Made by a program: the position numbers and the translations under genes
Shown: one piece after another, positions 1 through 8,802 of the stretch
Numbering within the stretch: the first letter of the stretch is position 1
Layout of the letters: every line of letters starts with the position of its first letter
The notes under the pieces: generated by a model
Databases searched by the model: none
Told to the model about the DNA's origin: nothing
What the model saw: only the letters and a program-made list of their open reading frames with translations
From: Halobacteriales archaeon SW_8_68_21
Lineage (GTDB): Archaea > Halobacteriota > Halobacteria > Halobacteriales > Haloferacaceae
Direction of reading: 5' to 3'
Length of the DNA: 64,000 bases
NCBI GenBank assembly: GCA_003023405.1
Contig: PXST01000004.1
Location: 1 to 64,000 of the forward strand

Positions 1-2
1 TC

Positions 3-503
3 ACACTCGCGGCCCGGCACGCGGGCGACGGTCCGAACGACGACGGAAGGGCGGGCGGCACCGGTGACGGGGACGACCAACTCCCCGACGAGGCGGCCGT
101 CCGCGCGTCGATGGCCGGGGTCGCGACGGTCCTCTACCCGAGCGAAGTCGACGGCGTCGAGCGGTTCGTCGACCGCTTCCTCGACGGCCGGCTCGACGGA
201 TCGGGCCACGCAGAGGGGGTCCGCGAGGCGATCGGAGAACTCGACGGCGCGGCTCGGTCGTGGCACGGGGCCCCGATCACCGAGCTCTCCGAGGGCGACC
301 GCGACCGGCTCCTCCGAGAGGTCGGAGCCGACACCGCCGAGGAGGGCCCGGACGGGACGCTCGCGGAGCGAGTGCGCTACTACGTCGTCAACGAGCTCCT
401 ACTCGCGCTGTACGCCTCTCCGACGGGCGGCGAGCTGGTCGGACTGGAGAACCCGCAGGGACACCCGGGCGGGACCGAGAGCTACCGGCGAGGCCCGCGA
501 TGA
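3..503 (+). CDS. Gluconate 2-dehydrogenase subunit 3-like protein (partial, open at left edge)
   Basis: Frame is open from window start through the 111..503 ORF; ends just before a GMC oxidoreductase, the usual partner of gluconate DH subunit 3 family proteins. Confidence 0.6.
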   Translation, partial: TLAARHAGDGPNDDGRAGGTGDGDDQLPDEAAVRASMAGVATVLYPSEVDGVERFVDRFLDGRLDGSGHAEGVREAIGELDGAARSWHGAPITELSEGDRDRLLREVGADTAEEGPDGTLAERVRYYVVNELLLALYASPTGGELVGLENPQGHPGGTESYRRGPR

Positions 504-2143
504 GCGCGGAGGACGCCCGAGACAGGGAGACGAAGCGGGCCGCGAGCCGCGACATTGACCGCTCCCCGGTCGCGAACGCGGACGTCTGCGTCGTCGGTGC
601 CGGCCCCGCGGGCGGGCTCGTGGCGGACCGGCTGGCCGCCGACCACGACGTGGTCGTCCTCGACGCCGGCCCCCGCTTCGACCCCGCGGACCGGCTCGCG
701 CGACAGGAGCGGGCGATCCGTCCGAGCTACGACCGGCCCGACGTGTGGGACGTGGGCGGCGAGCGCGACGCCCACGCCAACTCCGGCGAGTGGTTCTACC
801 CGCTGAACCACGCCCGCGTCAAGGGGGTCGGTGGGTCGACGCTCCACTGGCAAGGGATGGTGATGCGGCTCCACGAGGACGATTTTAACTCCGAGACCGA
901 GCGCGGCGTCGGCACGGACTGGCCGATCGAGTACGAGGACCTCCGGCCCTACTACGCCGAGGCCGAGCAGGAGCTGGGCGTCGCGGGCGGAAGCAACATC
1001 GACAACCCGTACGCGCCGCCGCGCGAGGAGCCGCACCCCATGCGTCCCTTCGAGCCGTCGTACAGCGACTCGCTGTTCGAGGAGGCCTGCGAGGAACTGG
1101 GGATCGACATACACTCGGTCCCGAACGCGCGCAACTCCGAGCCATACGACGGTCGCTCCGCCTGCGTCGGCTACGGCACCTGCCAGCCCGTCTGTCCGGC
1201 CGGCGCGAAGTACGACGCGACGGTCCACGTCGAGCGCGCGGAGGAGCGGGGCGCGACGGTCATCGATCGGGCACCGGTCGAGCAACTCGAACACGACGGG
1301 AACGACCAGGTCACGACGGCCGTCTACGCGACGCCCAACGGCGAGACCCACAGGCAGGAGGCGGACGCGTTCGTCGTCGCTTGCGGCGGCGTCGAGACGC
1401 CGCGCCTCCTGCTTTTGTCCGAGTCCGACGAGTATCTCGATGGTCTCGCTAACTCCAGTGGGACGGTCGGGAAGTTCTTCATGGACCACCTGTTCGCCGG
1501 GGCAGGCGGGACGCTCGACGAGCCGACCCGACAGAACCACGTCGGCTTCTACACCAGAGCCTGCGACCAGTTCTACGACGAAGCCGACGAGACGCAGGCC
1601 CCGTTCAAGCTAGAGTTCTTCAACTACGCCGGGCCCTCGCCCGTCGGGATGGCTCTTTCCGGCGACGACTGGGGGGACGACCTCTTAGAGCGGCTCCGCG
1701 ACGGCTACGGCACCCACGTGGCGATGGGCGGGCTGGTCGAACAGCTCCCTCGGTCGGACAGCTACGTCGGGCTCGACCCCGACCGCACCGACGACCGCGG
1801 CAACCCCGTCCCCGATATCCACTGGAACGTCGGGGATCGGGCGCTCCGGACGGTCGAACGCGCCAACGAGATCCAGCGGTCGGTCCTCGAAGAGCTGGGC
1901 ACGGAGGTCGAGTGGGTCGCCGGCCCCGACGCGACCGGTCCCGCCTACCACCACATGGGCACCACCCGGATGAGCGACGACCCGGCCGCGGGCGTCGTCG
2001 ACGCCGACTGCCGGACCCACGACCTCGACAACTGCTGGATCGCCTCCAGCTCGGTGTTCCCCACCAGCGGCGCGATGAACCCCACGCTCACGATCGCCGC
2101 GCTGGCGCTTCGCGTCGCCGATAACGTTCGAGAGCGGCTCTAA
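500..2143 (+). CDS. GMC family oxidoreductase (FAD-dependent, gluconate/choline dehydrogenase-like)
   Basis: N-terminal dinucleotide-binding motif VCVVGAGPAGGLVADRLA, GVGGSTLHWQG, C-terminal AYHHMGTTRMSDDPAAGVVD...SSSVFPTSGAMNPTLTIAALALR; ATG at 500. Confidence 0.9.
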   Translation: MSAEDARDRETKRAASRDIDRSPVANADVCVVGAGPAGGLVADRLAADHDVVVLDAGPRFDPADRLARQERAIRPSYDRPDVWDVGGERDAHANSGEWFYPLNHARVKGVGGSTLHWQGMVMRLHEDDFNSETERGVGTDWPIEYEDLRPYYAEAEQELGVAGGSNIDNPYAPPREEPHPMRPFEPSYSDSLFEEACEELGIDIHSVPNARNSEPYDGRSACVGYGTCQPVCPAGAKYDATVHVERAEERGATVIDRAPVEQLEHDGNDQVTTAVYATPNGETHRQEADAFVVACGGVETPRLLLLSESDEYLDGLANSSGTVGKFFMDHLFAGAGGTLDEPTRQNHVGFYTRACDQFYDEADETQAPFKLEFFNYAGPSPVGMALSGDDWGDDLLERLRDGYGTHVAMGGLVEQLPRSDSYVGLDPDRTDDRGNPVPDIHWNVGDRALRTVERANEIQRSVLEELGTEVEWVAGPDATGPAYHHMGTTRMSDDPAAGVVDADCRTHDLDNCWIASSSVFPTSGAMNPTLTIAALALRVADNVRERL

Positions 2144-2150
2144 CAATTGC

Positions 2151-2166
2151 TTTAGGTAAACCTAAA
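2151..2166. promoter_or_regulatory. DtxR/SirR/Idr-like iron-box palindrome TTTAGGTAAACCTAAA
   Basis: Perfect 7-bp inverted repeat TTTAGGT-AA-ACCTAAA, upstream of the GT2 gene starting at 2200. Confidence 0.75.
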
Positions 2167-2199
2167 AGCTCAAGTGGGTGGAGCGATCCCTTCGGAATA

Positions 2200-2943
2200 A
2201 TGAGTTCACTCAGCGCGAACGGGTCGGCCGACGAGGTCGATGAGACGGGGGACGGAGCGGCAACCGCGACCGACGACGCCGAGCGCGTCGAGGACCGCTA
2301 CACCTTCGACGACCTCAGCGTCGTGATGGGGACGTACAACGAGGAGGAGGCGATCGGAACGGTCCTCGAAGACATCGACGAGGTCACCGGCGGGAAGGCC
2401 GAGATCGTCTGCGTCGACGGCTCCTCAGACCGGACCCCGGAGATCGCCCGCGAACACGGTGCGACGGTCGTAGAGCAGGAGCCGCAGGGGTACGGCGTCG
2501 CGGTGCGGGAGGCGATCTTGACCCCCGACCGCTCGGTCGTCGTCACGACCGACTGCGACGACACCTATCCGATGGAGGCGCTCCCGGAGTTCCTCGCCGA
2601 GATCAACGACGGCGCGGAGGCAATGCCGGTGTTCAACCGCCTCGGCAACCCCGGGTTCGCGGCCGTCGCGAGCCTCTTGATGGGAGAGCGCGTTCACGAC
2701 ACCACCACCGGGATGCGCGCGTACCGCCGCGAGGTCGTCGAGGGGATCGACTGGACCGAGAACACCGGGCTCTCCGCGGAACTCCTGATCCGGCCGCTGA
2801 TGCGCGGCTACGACGTGCGCGAGCGCCCGATCCACTACGCCGAGCGCCTCGGCGAGACGAAGCTCGACCCGATCGGCGGCGGCGCGGCCATCGCGAAGTC
2901 GATCGTCACCGTCTGTCTCGAAGAGCAGCTGCGACGGTTCTGA
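2200..2943 (+). CDS. Glycosyltransferase family 2 (dolichyl-phosphate sugar synthase-like)
   Basis: VVMGTYNEEEAIGTVLEDI, IVCVDGSSDRTPEIAREHGATVV, DDTYPMEALPEFL, HDTTTGMRAYRREV motifs. Confidence 0.85.
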   Translation: MSSLSANGSADEVDETGDGAATATDDAERVEDRYTFDDLSVVMGTYNEEEAIGTVLEDIDEVTGGKAEIVCVDGSSDRTPEIAREHGATVVEQEPQGYGVAVREAILTPDRSVVVTTDCDDTYPMEALPEFLAEINDGAEAMPVFNRLGNPGFAAVASLLMGERVHDTTTGMRAYRREVVEGIDWTENTGLSAELLIRPLMRGYDVRERPIHYAERLGETKLDPIGGGAAIAKSIVTVCLEEQLRRF

Positions 2944-2992
2944 GCGGCGGCGACTCGTTATAAACGACTGTTTATAAACGACGGAAAACAGC

Positions 2993-5218
2993 TCACTCCG
3001 CCTCCTCGACGGCCACCGTCTCGAAGGTGACCCACTCCGAGTGGGCGTCCGGGTCTTCGGGGAGGTAGGTTCCCTCCGTCCCGCATTCCGTCGTGAGCCG
3101 ACAGACGAACCGCTCCGGGGGCCAGATCGCCTCGACGCCCTCGTCCGTCGTCCGGACCGTCACCTCCTGCCGATACGTGAACGTCGAGCCCGCGGGGTCG
3201 ACGAGCGTCACCGTCACGATCACCTCGTCGCCCGCGGGGTCGGTCGGGACGGTCGCGTTCGATACACCGGCCAGCCGCGCGCCCTCGGGCGTCAGCGACC
3301 ATCCGGCCTGAAGCGATCCGTTGGGGTCGCGCACGGCGTACTCGACGTCGGCCGTCTCGCCGGCGGCGGCGGGCTCGCCGCGCACGGTCTCCAGTCGAAC
3401 GACCGCGCGTTGAACGCGGTCGGGGACGCCGACCGTCGCCGTCGCGTCGATCCGCGCTCCCTGACGGACGTCGAGTGATTCAAGCTTCGGCGCGACGTGT
3501 CGGTCCGGTTCTGGCGTCCACGTGCCCCGATACGCGTAGCGGTGGAGTTCCCGGTCGGGATACGCGTCGATCACCGCGAAGTCCTCGACCGGATCCCGGT
3601 CGAGCGCGTACACCGCCTCGCCGTCCAGCCCGGGGTCGTTCCGGAGCGGCTGGAAGGGATGGCCGAGCCACTCGCCGTACGGGGTCGGAACGAACACGAG
3701 GTCGTCGTCGAAGTCGGCCGACTCGATCGGCTCGTAGGCCGCCTCGTGCTTGTCGGCGTGGGCCACGTGACGGTCGAGAGGCTCCTCGGCCGCAGCCGCG
3801 GCACCGAGGACGCCGCCGAGGAGCGCGAACACTGCGACCGCCGCGACGACTGCCCGCGCCGTTCCCCCCGTGGTCCGAGACCCGAGCCACACGCGAAGCC
3901 GAGAGAGCCCCCGGCCGCCGGTGACGACGGCGAGGCCGCCGAAGACCGACAGCGGAACGAGGAGGTCGAAGTGGTAGAACGGCCCGAAGCCAGATATCAG
4001 TCCGTCGGTCGGGTCCGAGAACGTCGCGAGGAGGTTGTTCGTCCCCCAGAAGAACAGGTTCCCGACGACGACGGAGACGACGACGCCGCCGAGGAGGAGT
4101 CCGGCGGTTCGCTCGAACGCCGGTTCCGCGGGAGCGTCGACGCCGCCGTCTCCTGGAACCCCCGACGCGCGTCGCCCCGACAGCCAAGCCCGCGCGGCCA
4201 GGCCGGTCCCCGCGAGCGCGAGCAGTGTGCCGAGCGGCCCGGCGACCACCCAGCGCGTGGCGAGGTACCACAGCGCGTACCCGTTCGACCGAAGCGCCAG
4301 CTCGGGCGTGTACTCCTCGCTGTGTCCGAGTATCCGCCGCTCGCCGAATCCGGGGCCGTCCATCGGCGCGAACGCCTCGTACGGGAACGTCAGGAGCGAG
4401 CCCGTCACTCGGAGGTTGTACGCCAGCGTGACGCCGACGAAGAGGGTACCGAGAAGCGCCGTGAGCCCGTGACGGCGTACCGAAGCGGGGAGGGGGAGCG
4501 GGGGTAGTCCGGTGTCCCAAAGCGCGATGGCGGTCCGAACGACCGCGTGGAGGATGAACGGAGCCGCGAACAGCACCGCCGTGAACGGCCGGGCGAAGAA
4601 GGCGAGTCCGATCGCGAGGCCAGCGAGGCCGGCGAGCGGGAGCGACCGATCGCGGACGCCTCGGAGGTACGCAACCGCGAACAGCAGGTTCAGGAACGTC
4701 GTCGGCGCGTACGGGAGGAACACCGAGGAGGTGACGACCGCCATCGGCGACGCCGCGAACAGGACGGCGGCCGCGAGACCGACCCGCCGGTCAAAGACGG
4801 TCGACCCGAGCAGGTACACGAGCGCGGCGTTGCCAGCGGCAATCGCTGCGAGCGTCACCCGCGGCTCGCCGAACAGCCACATCGTCACCGCGTACGTCGC
4901 GGCGGGAACCGGGTTGTACTTCGGGTAGAGTCGTCCGCCGTCCTCAACGAAGAACCACGGGTGGAAAGCGTCGGCCAGCGCGCCGGCGTGGAACGCCAAC
5001 TGTCCGTCCAGAAGCAACGCGGCCTGTGTGAGATACACGCCCTCGTCGTGGTTGAACGAGTGGTACCCAAAGACGGTCGTCGCGATGGCGAACGTCAGGA
5101 GTCCGGTGACGAGCGAGATCAGCGCCGCCGCGACGGTGAGCCGGTCGACGCGAGCGACGCGCTCACGGGCACGGTTTGCGAGTCGGTCCGGAAAGACACG
5201 GTCGAAGCGAAGCGACAC
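2993..5218 (-). CDS. Large multi-TM glycosyltransferase (ArnT/PMT GT39-like membrane protein) with C-terminal extracellular domain
   Basis: 741 aa, many TM segments, N-terminal HSFNHDEGVYLTQAALLLDGQ (acidic motif of GT39/GT83-like enzymes). Confidence 0.7.
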   Translation of the reverse strand: MSLRFDRVFPDRLANRARERVARVDRLTVAAALISLVTGLLTFAIATTVFGYHSFNHDEGVYLTQAALLLDGQLAFHAGALADAFHPWFFVEDGGRLYPKYNPVPAATYAVTMWLFGEPRVTLAAIAAGNAALVYLLGSTVFDRRVGLAAAVLFAASPMAVVTSSVFLPYAPTTFLNLLFAVAYLRGVRDRSLPLAGLAGLAIGLAFFARPFTAVLFAAPFILHAVVRTAIALWDTGLPPLPLPASVRRHGLTALLGTLFVGVTLAYNLRVTGSLLTFPYEAFAPMDGPGFGERRILGHSEEYTPELALRSNGYALWYLATRWVVAGPLGTLLALAGTGLAARAWLSGRRASGVPGDGGVDAPAEPAFERTAGLLLGGVVVSVVVGNLFFWGTNNLLATFSDPTDGLISGFGPFYHFDLLVPLSVFGGLAVVTGGRGLSRLRVWLGSRTTGGTARAVVAAVAVFALLGGVLGAAAAAEEPLDRHVAHADKHEAAYEPIESADFDDDLVFVPTPYGEWLGHPFQPLRNDPGLDGEAVYALDRDPVEDFAVIDAYPDRELHRYAYRGTWTPEPDRHVAPKLESLDVRQGARIDATATVGVPDRVQRAVVRLETVRGEPAAAGETADVEYAVRDPNGSLQAGWSLTPEGARLAGVSNATVPTDPAGDEVIVTVTLVDPAGSTFTYRQEVTVRTTDEGVEAIWPPERFVCRLTTECGTEGTYLPEDPDAHSEWVTFETVAVEEAE

Positions 5219-5242
5219 GGGCGAGAGGAACCGTTCGAACGC

Positions 5243-6373
5243 CTATAGTTCAGCGCCGGCCTCGCGCATGAGGTCGACTGTCGGTTCCAGGTCGGAAAGC
5301 TCCGTCAGGTCGATGTCGGGGACATCGAGCTCATCGATCGTAGGGAGACCGCCGATCGGCTCGATGTCGGGGATCAGCGGGTACTCGAAGGTCGTCCGGG
5401 CGAAGTAGTCCTGCGCCTCCGCCGACAGCAGGTGCCGGACGAAGTTCTCCGCGAGGGTCGCGTCCGAGGTGCTGTCGACGACCGTGGCACCGGCGACGTT
5501 GAACACCGCACCGGCGTCACCGCGGGTGAAGGCCGTGGCGATGGAGGCCTCCGGGTTGCCGTCAAGGACCCGCTGGATGTAGTAGTGGTTCGTGAACGCC
5601 GCGTCGATCTCGCCGTTCGCGACCGCCTGACAGGCGGCGAACTCGTCGGGGTAGCTGGTGATGCCGGAGTCGACGACGGCTTCGACCCACTCGCGGGTGG
5701 CCTCCTCACCTTCGATCAGCCGCATCGCGGTGATGAACGCCTGACAGGAGCCGTAGGAGGGTGCCCAGCCGAGGTCGCCGTCGAACTCCTCGGGGAACGC
5801 CATGACGTCGTCCGGGACATCTCCCTCGGAGAAATCGTCGGTGTTGTACGGGATCGTCCGTGCCCGCCCCGAGGTGCCGATCCACTGGTCCGTGTGGAAC
5901 TCGTCGCGGACCAGGTCAGTAATCTCGGAGGGGAGCTCCCCCGTCCGTCCCTCGTTGGCGAGCGCGCCGAGCGACCCGGAGTTGACCGAGTAGAATACGT
6001 CCGCCGGCGACCCCGCTCCCTCGTTGGTGATCTGATTCACGAGATCGGTCGAGCCGCCGTAGCGGACCGTCAGGTCAAAGTCGTCGTACAGGTCCTCGAT
6101 GTACTCGATGAGTTCGCCGACGAGGAACTCGCCCCGTCCCGAGTAGACGGTGAGTTCACCCGACAGGTCGGGCATGTCGGCCATCGACGTACCGCCGGGA
6201 AGTCCGCGCCCCTCGCGGCCGGACCCGATCTGTCCGATGTTCGACTGTGAGTCGCCGCCGGAGTCGTCAGTCGTCCCGTTACAGCCCGCGAGTCCGACCG
6301 CGCCGACCGCGGCGGCGCTTGCGAGGTAGCGTCTGCGATACATCTTCGTCTCGGCTTGGTCGTGGTTCGTCAT
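5243..6373 (-). CDS. Iron(III)-type ABC transporter substrate-binding lipoprotein (Tat lipoprotein); start could be 6343
   Basis: MYRRRYLASAAAVGAVGLAGC twin-Arg plus lipobox; ELTVYSGRGEFLVGELIEYIE...VRYGGSTDLVNQI, PADVFYS pattern of FutA/FbpA-type proteins. Confidence 0.85.
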   Translation of the reverse strand: MTNHDQAETKMYRRRYLASAAAVGAVGLAGCNGTTDDSGGDSQSNIGQIGSGREGRGLPGGTSMADMPDLSGELTVYSGRGEFLVGELIEYIEDLYDDFDLTVRYGGSTDLVNQITNEGAGSPADVFYSVNSGSLGALANEGRTGELPSEITDLVRDEFHTDQWIGTSGRARTIPYNTDDFSEGDVPDDVMAFPEEFDGDLGWAPSYGSCQAFITAMRLIEGEEATREWVEAVVDSGITSYPDEFAACQAVANGEIDAAFTNHYYIQRVLDGNPEASIATAFTRGDAGAVFNVAGATVVDSTSDATLAENFVRHLLSAEAQDYFARTTFEYPLIPDIEPIGGLPTIDELDVPDIDLTELSDLEPTVDLMREAGAEL

Positions 6374-6377
6374 ATGT

Positions 6378-6393
6378 TTTAGGCTTACCTAAA
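6378..6393. promoter_or_regulatory. Iron-box palindrome TTTAGGCTTACCTAAA
   Basis: Same 6-bp arms as the 2151 site; directly upstream of the binding-protein gene (start 6373). Confidence 0.75.
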
Positions 6394-6412
6394 TGGTTTT
6401 AGTCGTGTCGGT

Positions 6413-7594
6413 TCAGTCGTCCGCGACCGCGGGCGTCCGGCTGACGGCGTCGAGGCAGTCGAGCCAGTCGCGCATGTACTCGCCGCAGTGGTTGAGGAAC
6501 GCGCCGTTGTTCCACTCGGAGAACTCTCCCTCCGCGAGCGCGTCCGCCATCTCGGCGAACGCGTCCGCGTACGAGTCGGCGTCGTCGCCGACCCCGTCAA
6601 TCACCTTCCAGACGTGTTCGTTCAGCTCCAGTCCCGCCACCTCGTTCGCGAGGTCGTCGAACGTCGAGCGCGGGGCCTTGTTGTGTTCACAGAGGGGGTC
6701 GCCGTTGTAGATCCGCTTGCCCAGCACGTCGGAGGCGCGTTTTAAGAACAGCCCCGACCAGATGTCGTCGAACCGGCCCACGTCCCACTCGTTGTCGTCC
6801 ATCGGCAGCTGGTAGAAGGCGGGGATCACCTCGCGACGGAACGCGAGGTTCATCGAGCAGACGGTGAGGTAGTCGCCGCGCCCGGCGACGAAGTCGCGCT
6901 CGAAGTCGTCGGCGGTCGTCCGCGTCTGCGCCTGTCCCTCCAAGTCGCCGTCCATCAAGATTCGGACGGCGTCGAGGTCGGGGACGTTCGTCCACAGCCC
7001 CTGCGAGGCGACGACCTCGCCGGACTCGACCGCGACCGAGTCCGTCTCGACCGTCTCGTCCATCGCGGCGTAGGGGTAGCCGCGGGGGTACAACCCGTGT
7101 TCGTCGGCGTTCTGGTAGAGGACGTTCACCCAGTGCTCGTCGGAGCGTGCGCACTCGATCTCGCCACCGAACGCGAGGTTCTCCATGTGACGGCCGAAGT
7201 AGTTGATGTCGTCGTGCGGCAGCGTGTCGTCGTCGATGAACACGCCGTACTCGAACGACTCGTCGGCCCACATGTACAGCAGGCCGAAGCTCGTCTCGGC
7301 GTGGCTCGCGGCGGGCACGAGATGGTCGTACTCGGCGACCCCGTTGGCCTCGTACCACTCCTCGCGGCGGGTCCCGTCGAACACCCCGCCGGAGACATCC
7401 AGCTCGTTGAGCATGTCGCGCATCTCATCGACGTCACAGAAGTCCTCGGTGACGAGAACGAAGTGGAGCCGCGAGAGGTCGAACTCGTGCTCGCGGGCGT
7501 TCGCGACATACTCGCGGAGACACTCGTACTCCCGGATCGTCGGGACGATCACGCAGACATCCGGACCGTCGCGGTCCGAGGTGGTCGCATCCAT
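6413..7594 (-). CDS. Reversibly glycosylated polypeptide / alpha-1,4-glucan-protein synthase-like glycosyltransferase
   Basis: VCVIVPTIREYECL start, FGVFIDDDTLP-type DDD motif (YGVFIDDDTLPHDDINYFGRH), SMNLAFRREVIPAFYQLPM; overall layout of RGP family. Confidence 0.7.
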   Translation of the reverse strand: MDATTSDRDGPDVCVIVPTIREYECLREYVANAREHEFDLSRLHFVLVTEDFCDVDEMRDMLNELDVSGGVFDGTRREEWYEANGVAEYDHLVPAASHAETSFGLLYMWADESFEYGVFIDDDTLPHDDINYFGRHMENLAFGGEIECARSDEHWVNVLYQNADEHGLYPRGYPYAAMDETVETDSVAVESGEVVASQGLWTNVPDLDAVRILMDGDLEGQAQTRTTADDFERDFVAGRGDYLTVCSMNLAFRREVIPAFYQLPMDDNEWDVGRFDDIWSGLFLKRASDVLGKRIYNGDPLCEHNKAPRSTFDDLANEVAGLELNEHVWKVIDGVGDDADSYADAFAEMADALAEGEFSEWNNGAFLNHCGEYMRDWLDCLDAVSRTPAVADD

Positions 7595-7605
7595 ACCCGA
7601 TTCTT

Positions 7606-7621
7606 TTTAGGCTTACCTAAA
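7606..7621. promoter_or_regulatory. Iron-box palindrome TTTAGGCTTACCTAAA
   Basis: Identical 16-mer to the 6378 site, 12 bp upstream of the start codon at 7594. Confidence 0.75.
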
Positions 7622-7624
7622 AGT

Positions 7625-8695
7625 TTAGCGGTCCGTCGCTGGCCGGGTCGCGGCCGCGTCCGGTTCCCGCTCCGACTCGCCCGGACCGCGGAGCGCCGAG
7701 AGGTCGAACGCGGCCGCGACGAGGCCGCCGCCGGCGAGCGTGACGGCGTTTTTCAGCGCGTGGTCGAGCGCCGCCGCAGCGAGCGCGGTCTCGGCCGGTA
7801 TCGGTGTCGTGGCGACGACGATACCGGTGAACGCCGCCTCGTAGAGTCCGATCCCCCCCTGCGAGAGCGGCAACACCTTTGCGAGGTTCCCGGCCGAGAC
7901 GGCGAGCGTCCCGACGACGAAAAGCGTCGCGGGGTCGACTCCGCCCCCAAAGCCCCCCACGAGCGCGGCGAGTACGAACACCGCGGTCAGGGCGTCCGCC
8001 GCCCACACGACGCCGCTCGCGAGCGACACCCGAGCGACCGCGCCCGCGTCGGCGGCGACGACCCGGACGGCGGCACCGAATCGGACCGCGGCGTCGACGG
8101 CCCCCGAGAGCCGGGACCCGCTCGCGCGCTCGCGGAGGGCCGGACCGAAACGCCGGTCGCCGCGAGCGACCGCGACCGTGAGTGCGGACCCCAGCGCGGC
8201 GGCGAGAGCGGTTCCGGCGGCGGCCGCGACCGCCAGTTCCGATCCGCCCGGGGCCACCGTCCGCCCGTCGAGGAGGAGGGCGGCGAGCGCGGCCCCACCG
8301 AGCGCGCCGAGCGCGACCAAATCGAAGGCGCGCTCGACCGCCAGCGACGCGACGCCGGTCGGGTACGGGACCTCGCGCCGGCGCTTCAGGAGGTACGCGC
8401 GGACTCCGTCGCCCGCCCGCGCGGGGACGATCAGGTTCGCGGTCTGGCTTGCGAACACGGCCGCCGTGAGGAAGCCGGTCCGACAGCGGTGTCCCATCGG
8501 CGCGAGGACGTCGCCGTACCGGCGGCCCCGGACCGGCCACGACAGTAGGTAGACGACGAGCGCCCCGAAGAGGAGTCGGGGGTCGGCAGTCGCCGCGGCC
8601 TTCCCGCGACCGCGAGCGATCCCCGCGGGAGGCGCTCTCGGGTCCCGGAGAGCCGTTCGCGGAGCCGAGCGACGACGACGCGGAGCTTCATCCAT
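7625..8695 (-). CDS. Lysylphosphatidylglycerol synthase TM region / UPF0104-like (flippase-like) membrane protein
   Basis: Multi-TM; RAGDGVRAYLLKRRREVPYPTGVASLAVERAFDL and SAGNLAKVLPLSQGGIGLYEAAFTGIV motifs of the family. Confidence 0.8.
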   Translation of the reverse strand: MDEAPRRRRSAPRTALRDPRAPPAGIARGRGKAAATADPRLLFGALVVYLLSWPVRGRRYGDVLAPMGHRCRTGFLTAAVFASQTANLIVPARAGDGVRAYLLKRRREVPYPTGVASLAVERAFDLVALGALGGAALAALLLDGRTVAPGGSELAVAAAAGTALAAALGSALTVAVARGDRRFGPALRERASGSRLSGAVDAAVRFGAAVRVVAADAGAVARVSLASGVVWAADALTAVFVLAALVGGFGGGVDPATLFVVGTLAVSAGNLAKVLPLSQGGIGLYEAAFTGIVVATTPIPAETALAAAALDHALKNAVTLAGGGLVAAAFDLSALRGPGESEREPDAAATRPATDR

Positions 8696-8698
8696 TTA

Positions 8699-8714
8699 TT
8701 TAGGTCGCCCTAAA
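8699..8714. promoter_or_regulatory. Iron-box-like palindrome TTTAGGTCGCCCTAAA
   Basis: Perfect TTTAGG/CCTAAA arms; 4 bp upstream of the flippase-like gene start (8695), in the divergent gap to the rhomboid gene. Confidence 0.65.
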
Positions 8715-8802
8715 GAATATAACACTGGCGGTTCGGAGAGGCGAACCGGGCGCGATCCGGCGCACCGACCCCTTTTGAGCGCCCGGTCCCAAGCCCCGAC
8801 CG

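Noticed and set aside
482-1540. 352-aa minus-strand ORF opposite the GMC oxidoreductase
   Set aside because: High-GC antisense shadow, composition not protein-like
3497-4507. 336-aa plus-strand ORF and 3480..4520 minus ORF
   Set aside because: Alternative-frame shadows of the GT39-like gene; R/P/E-biased composition
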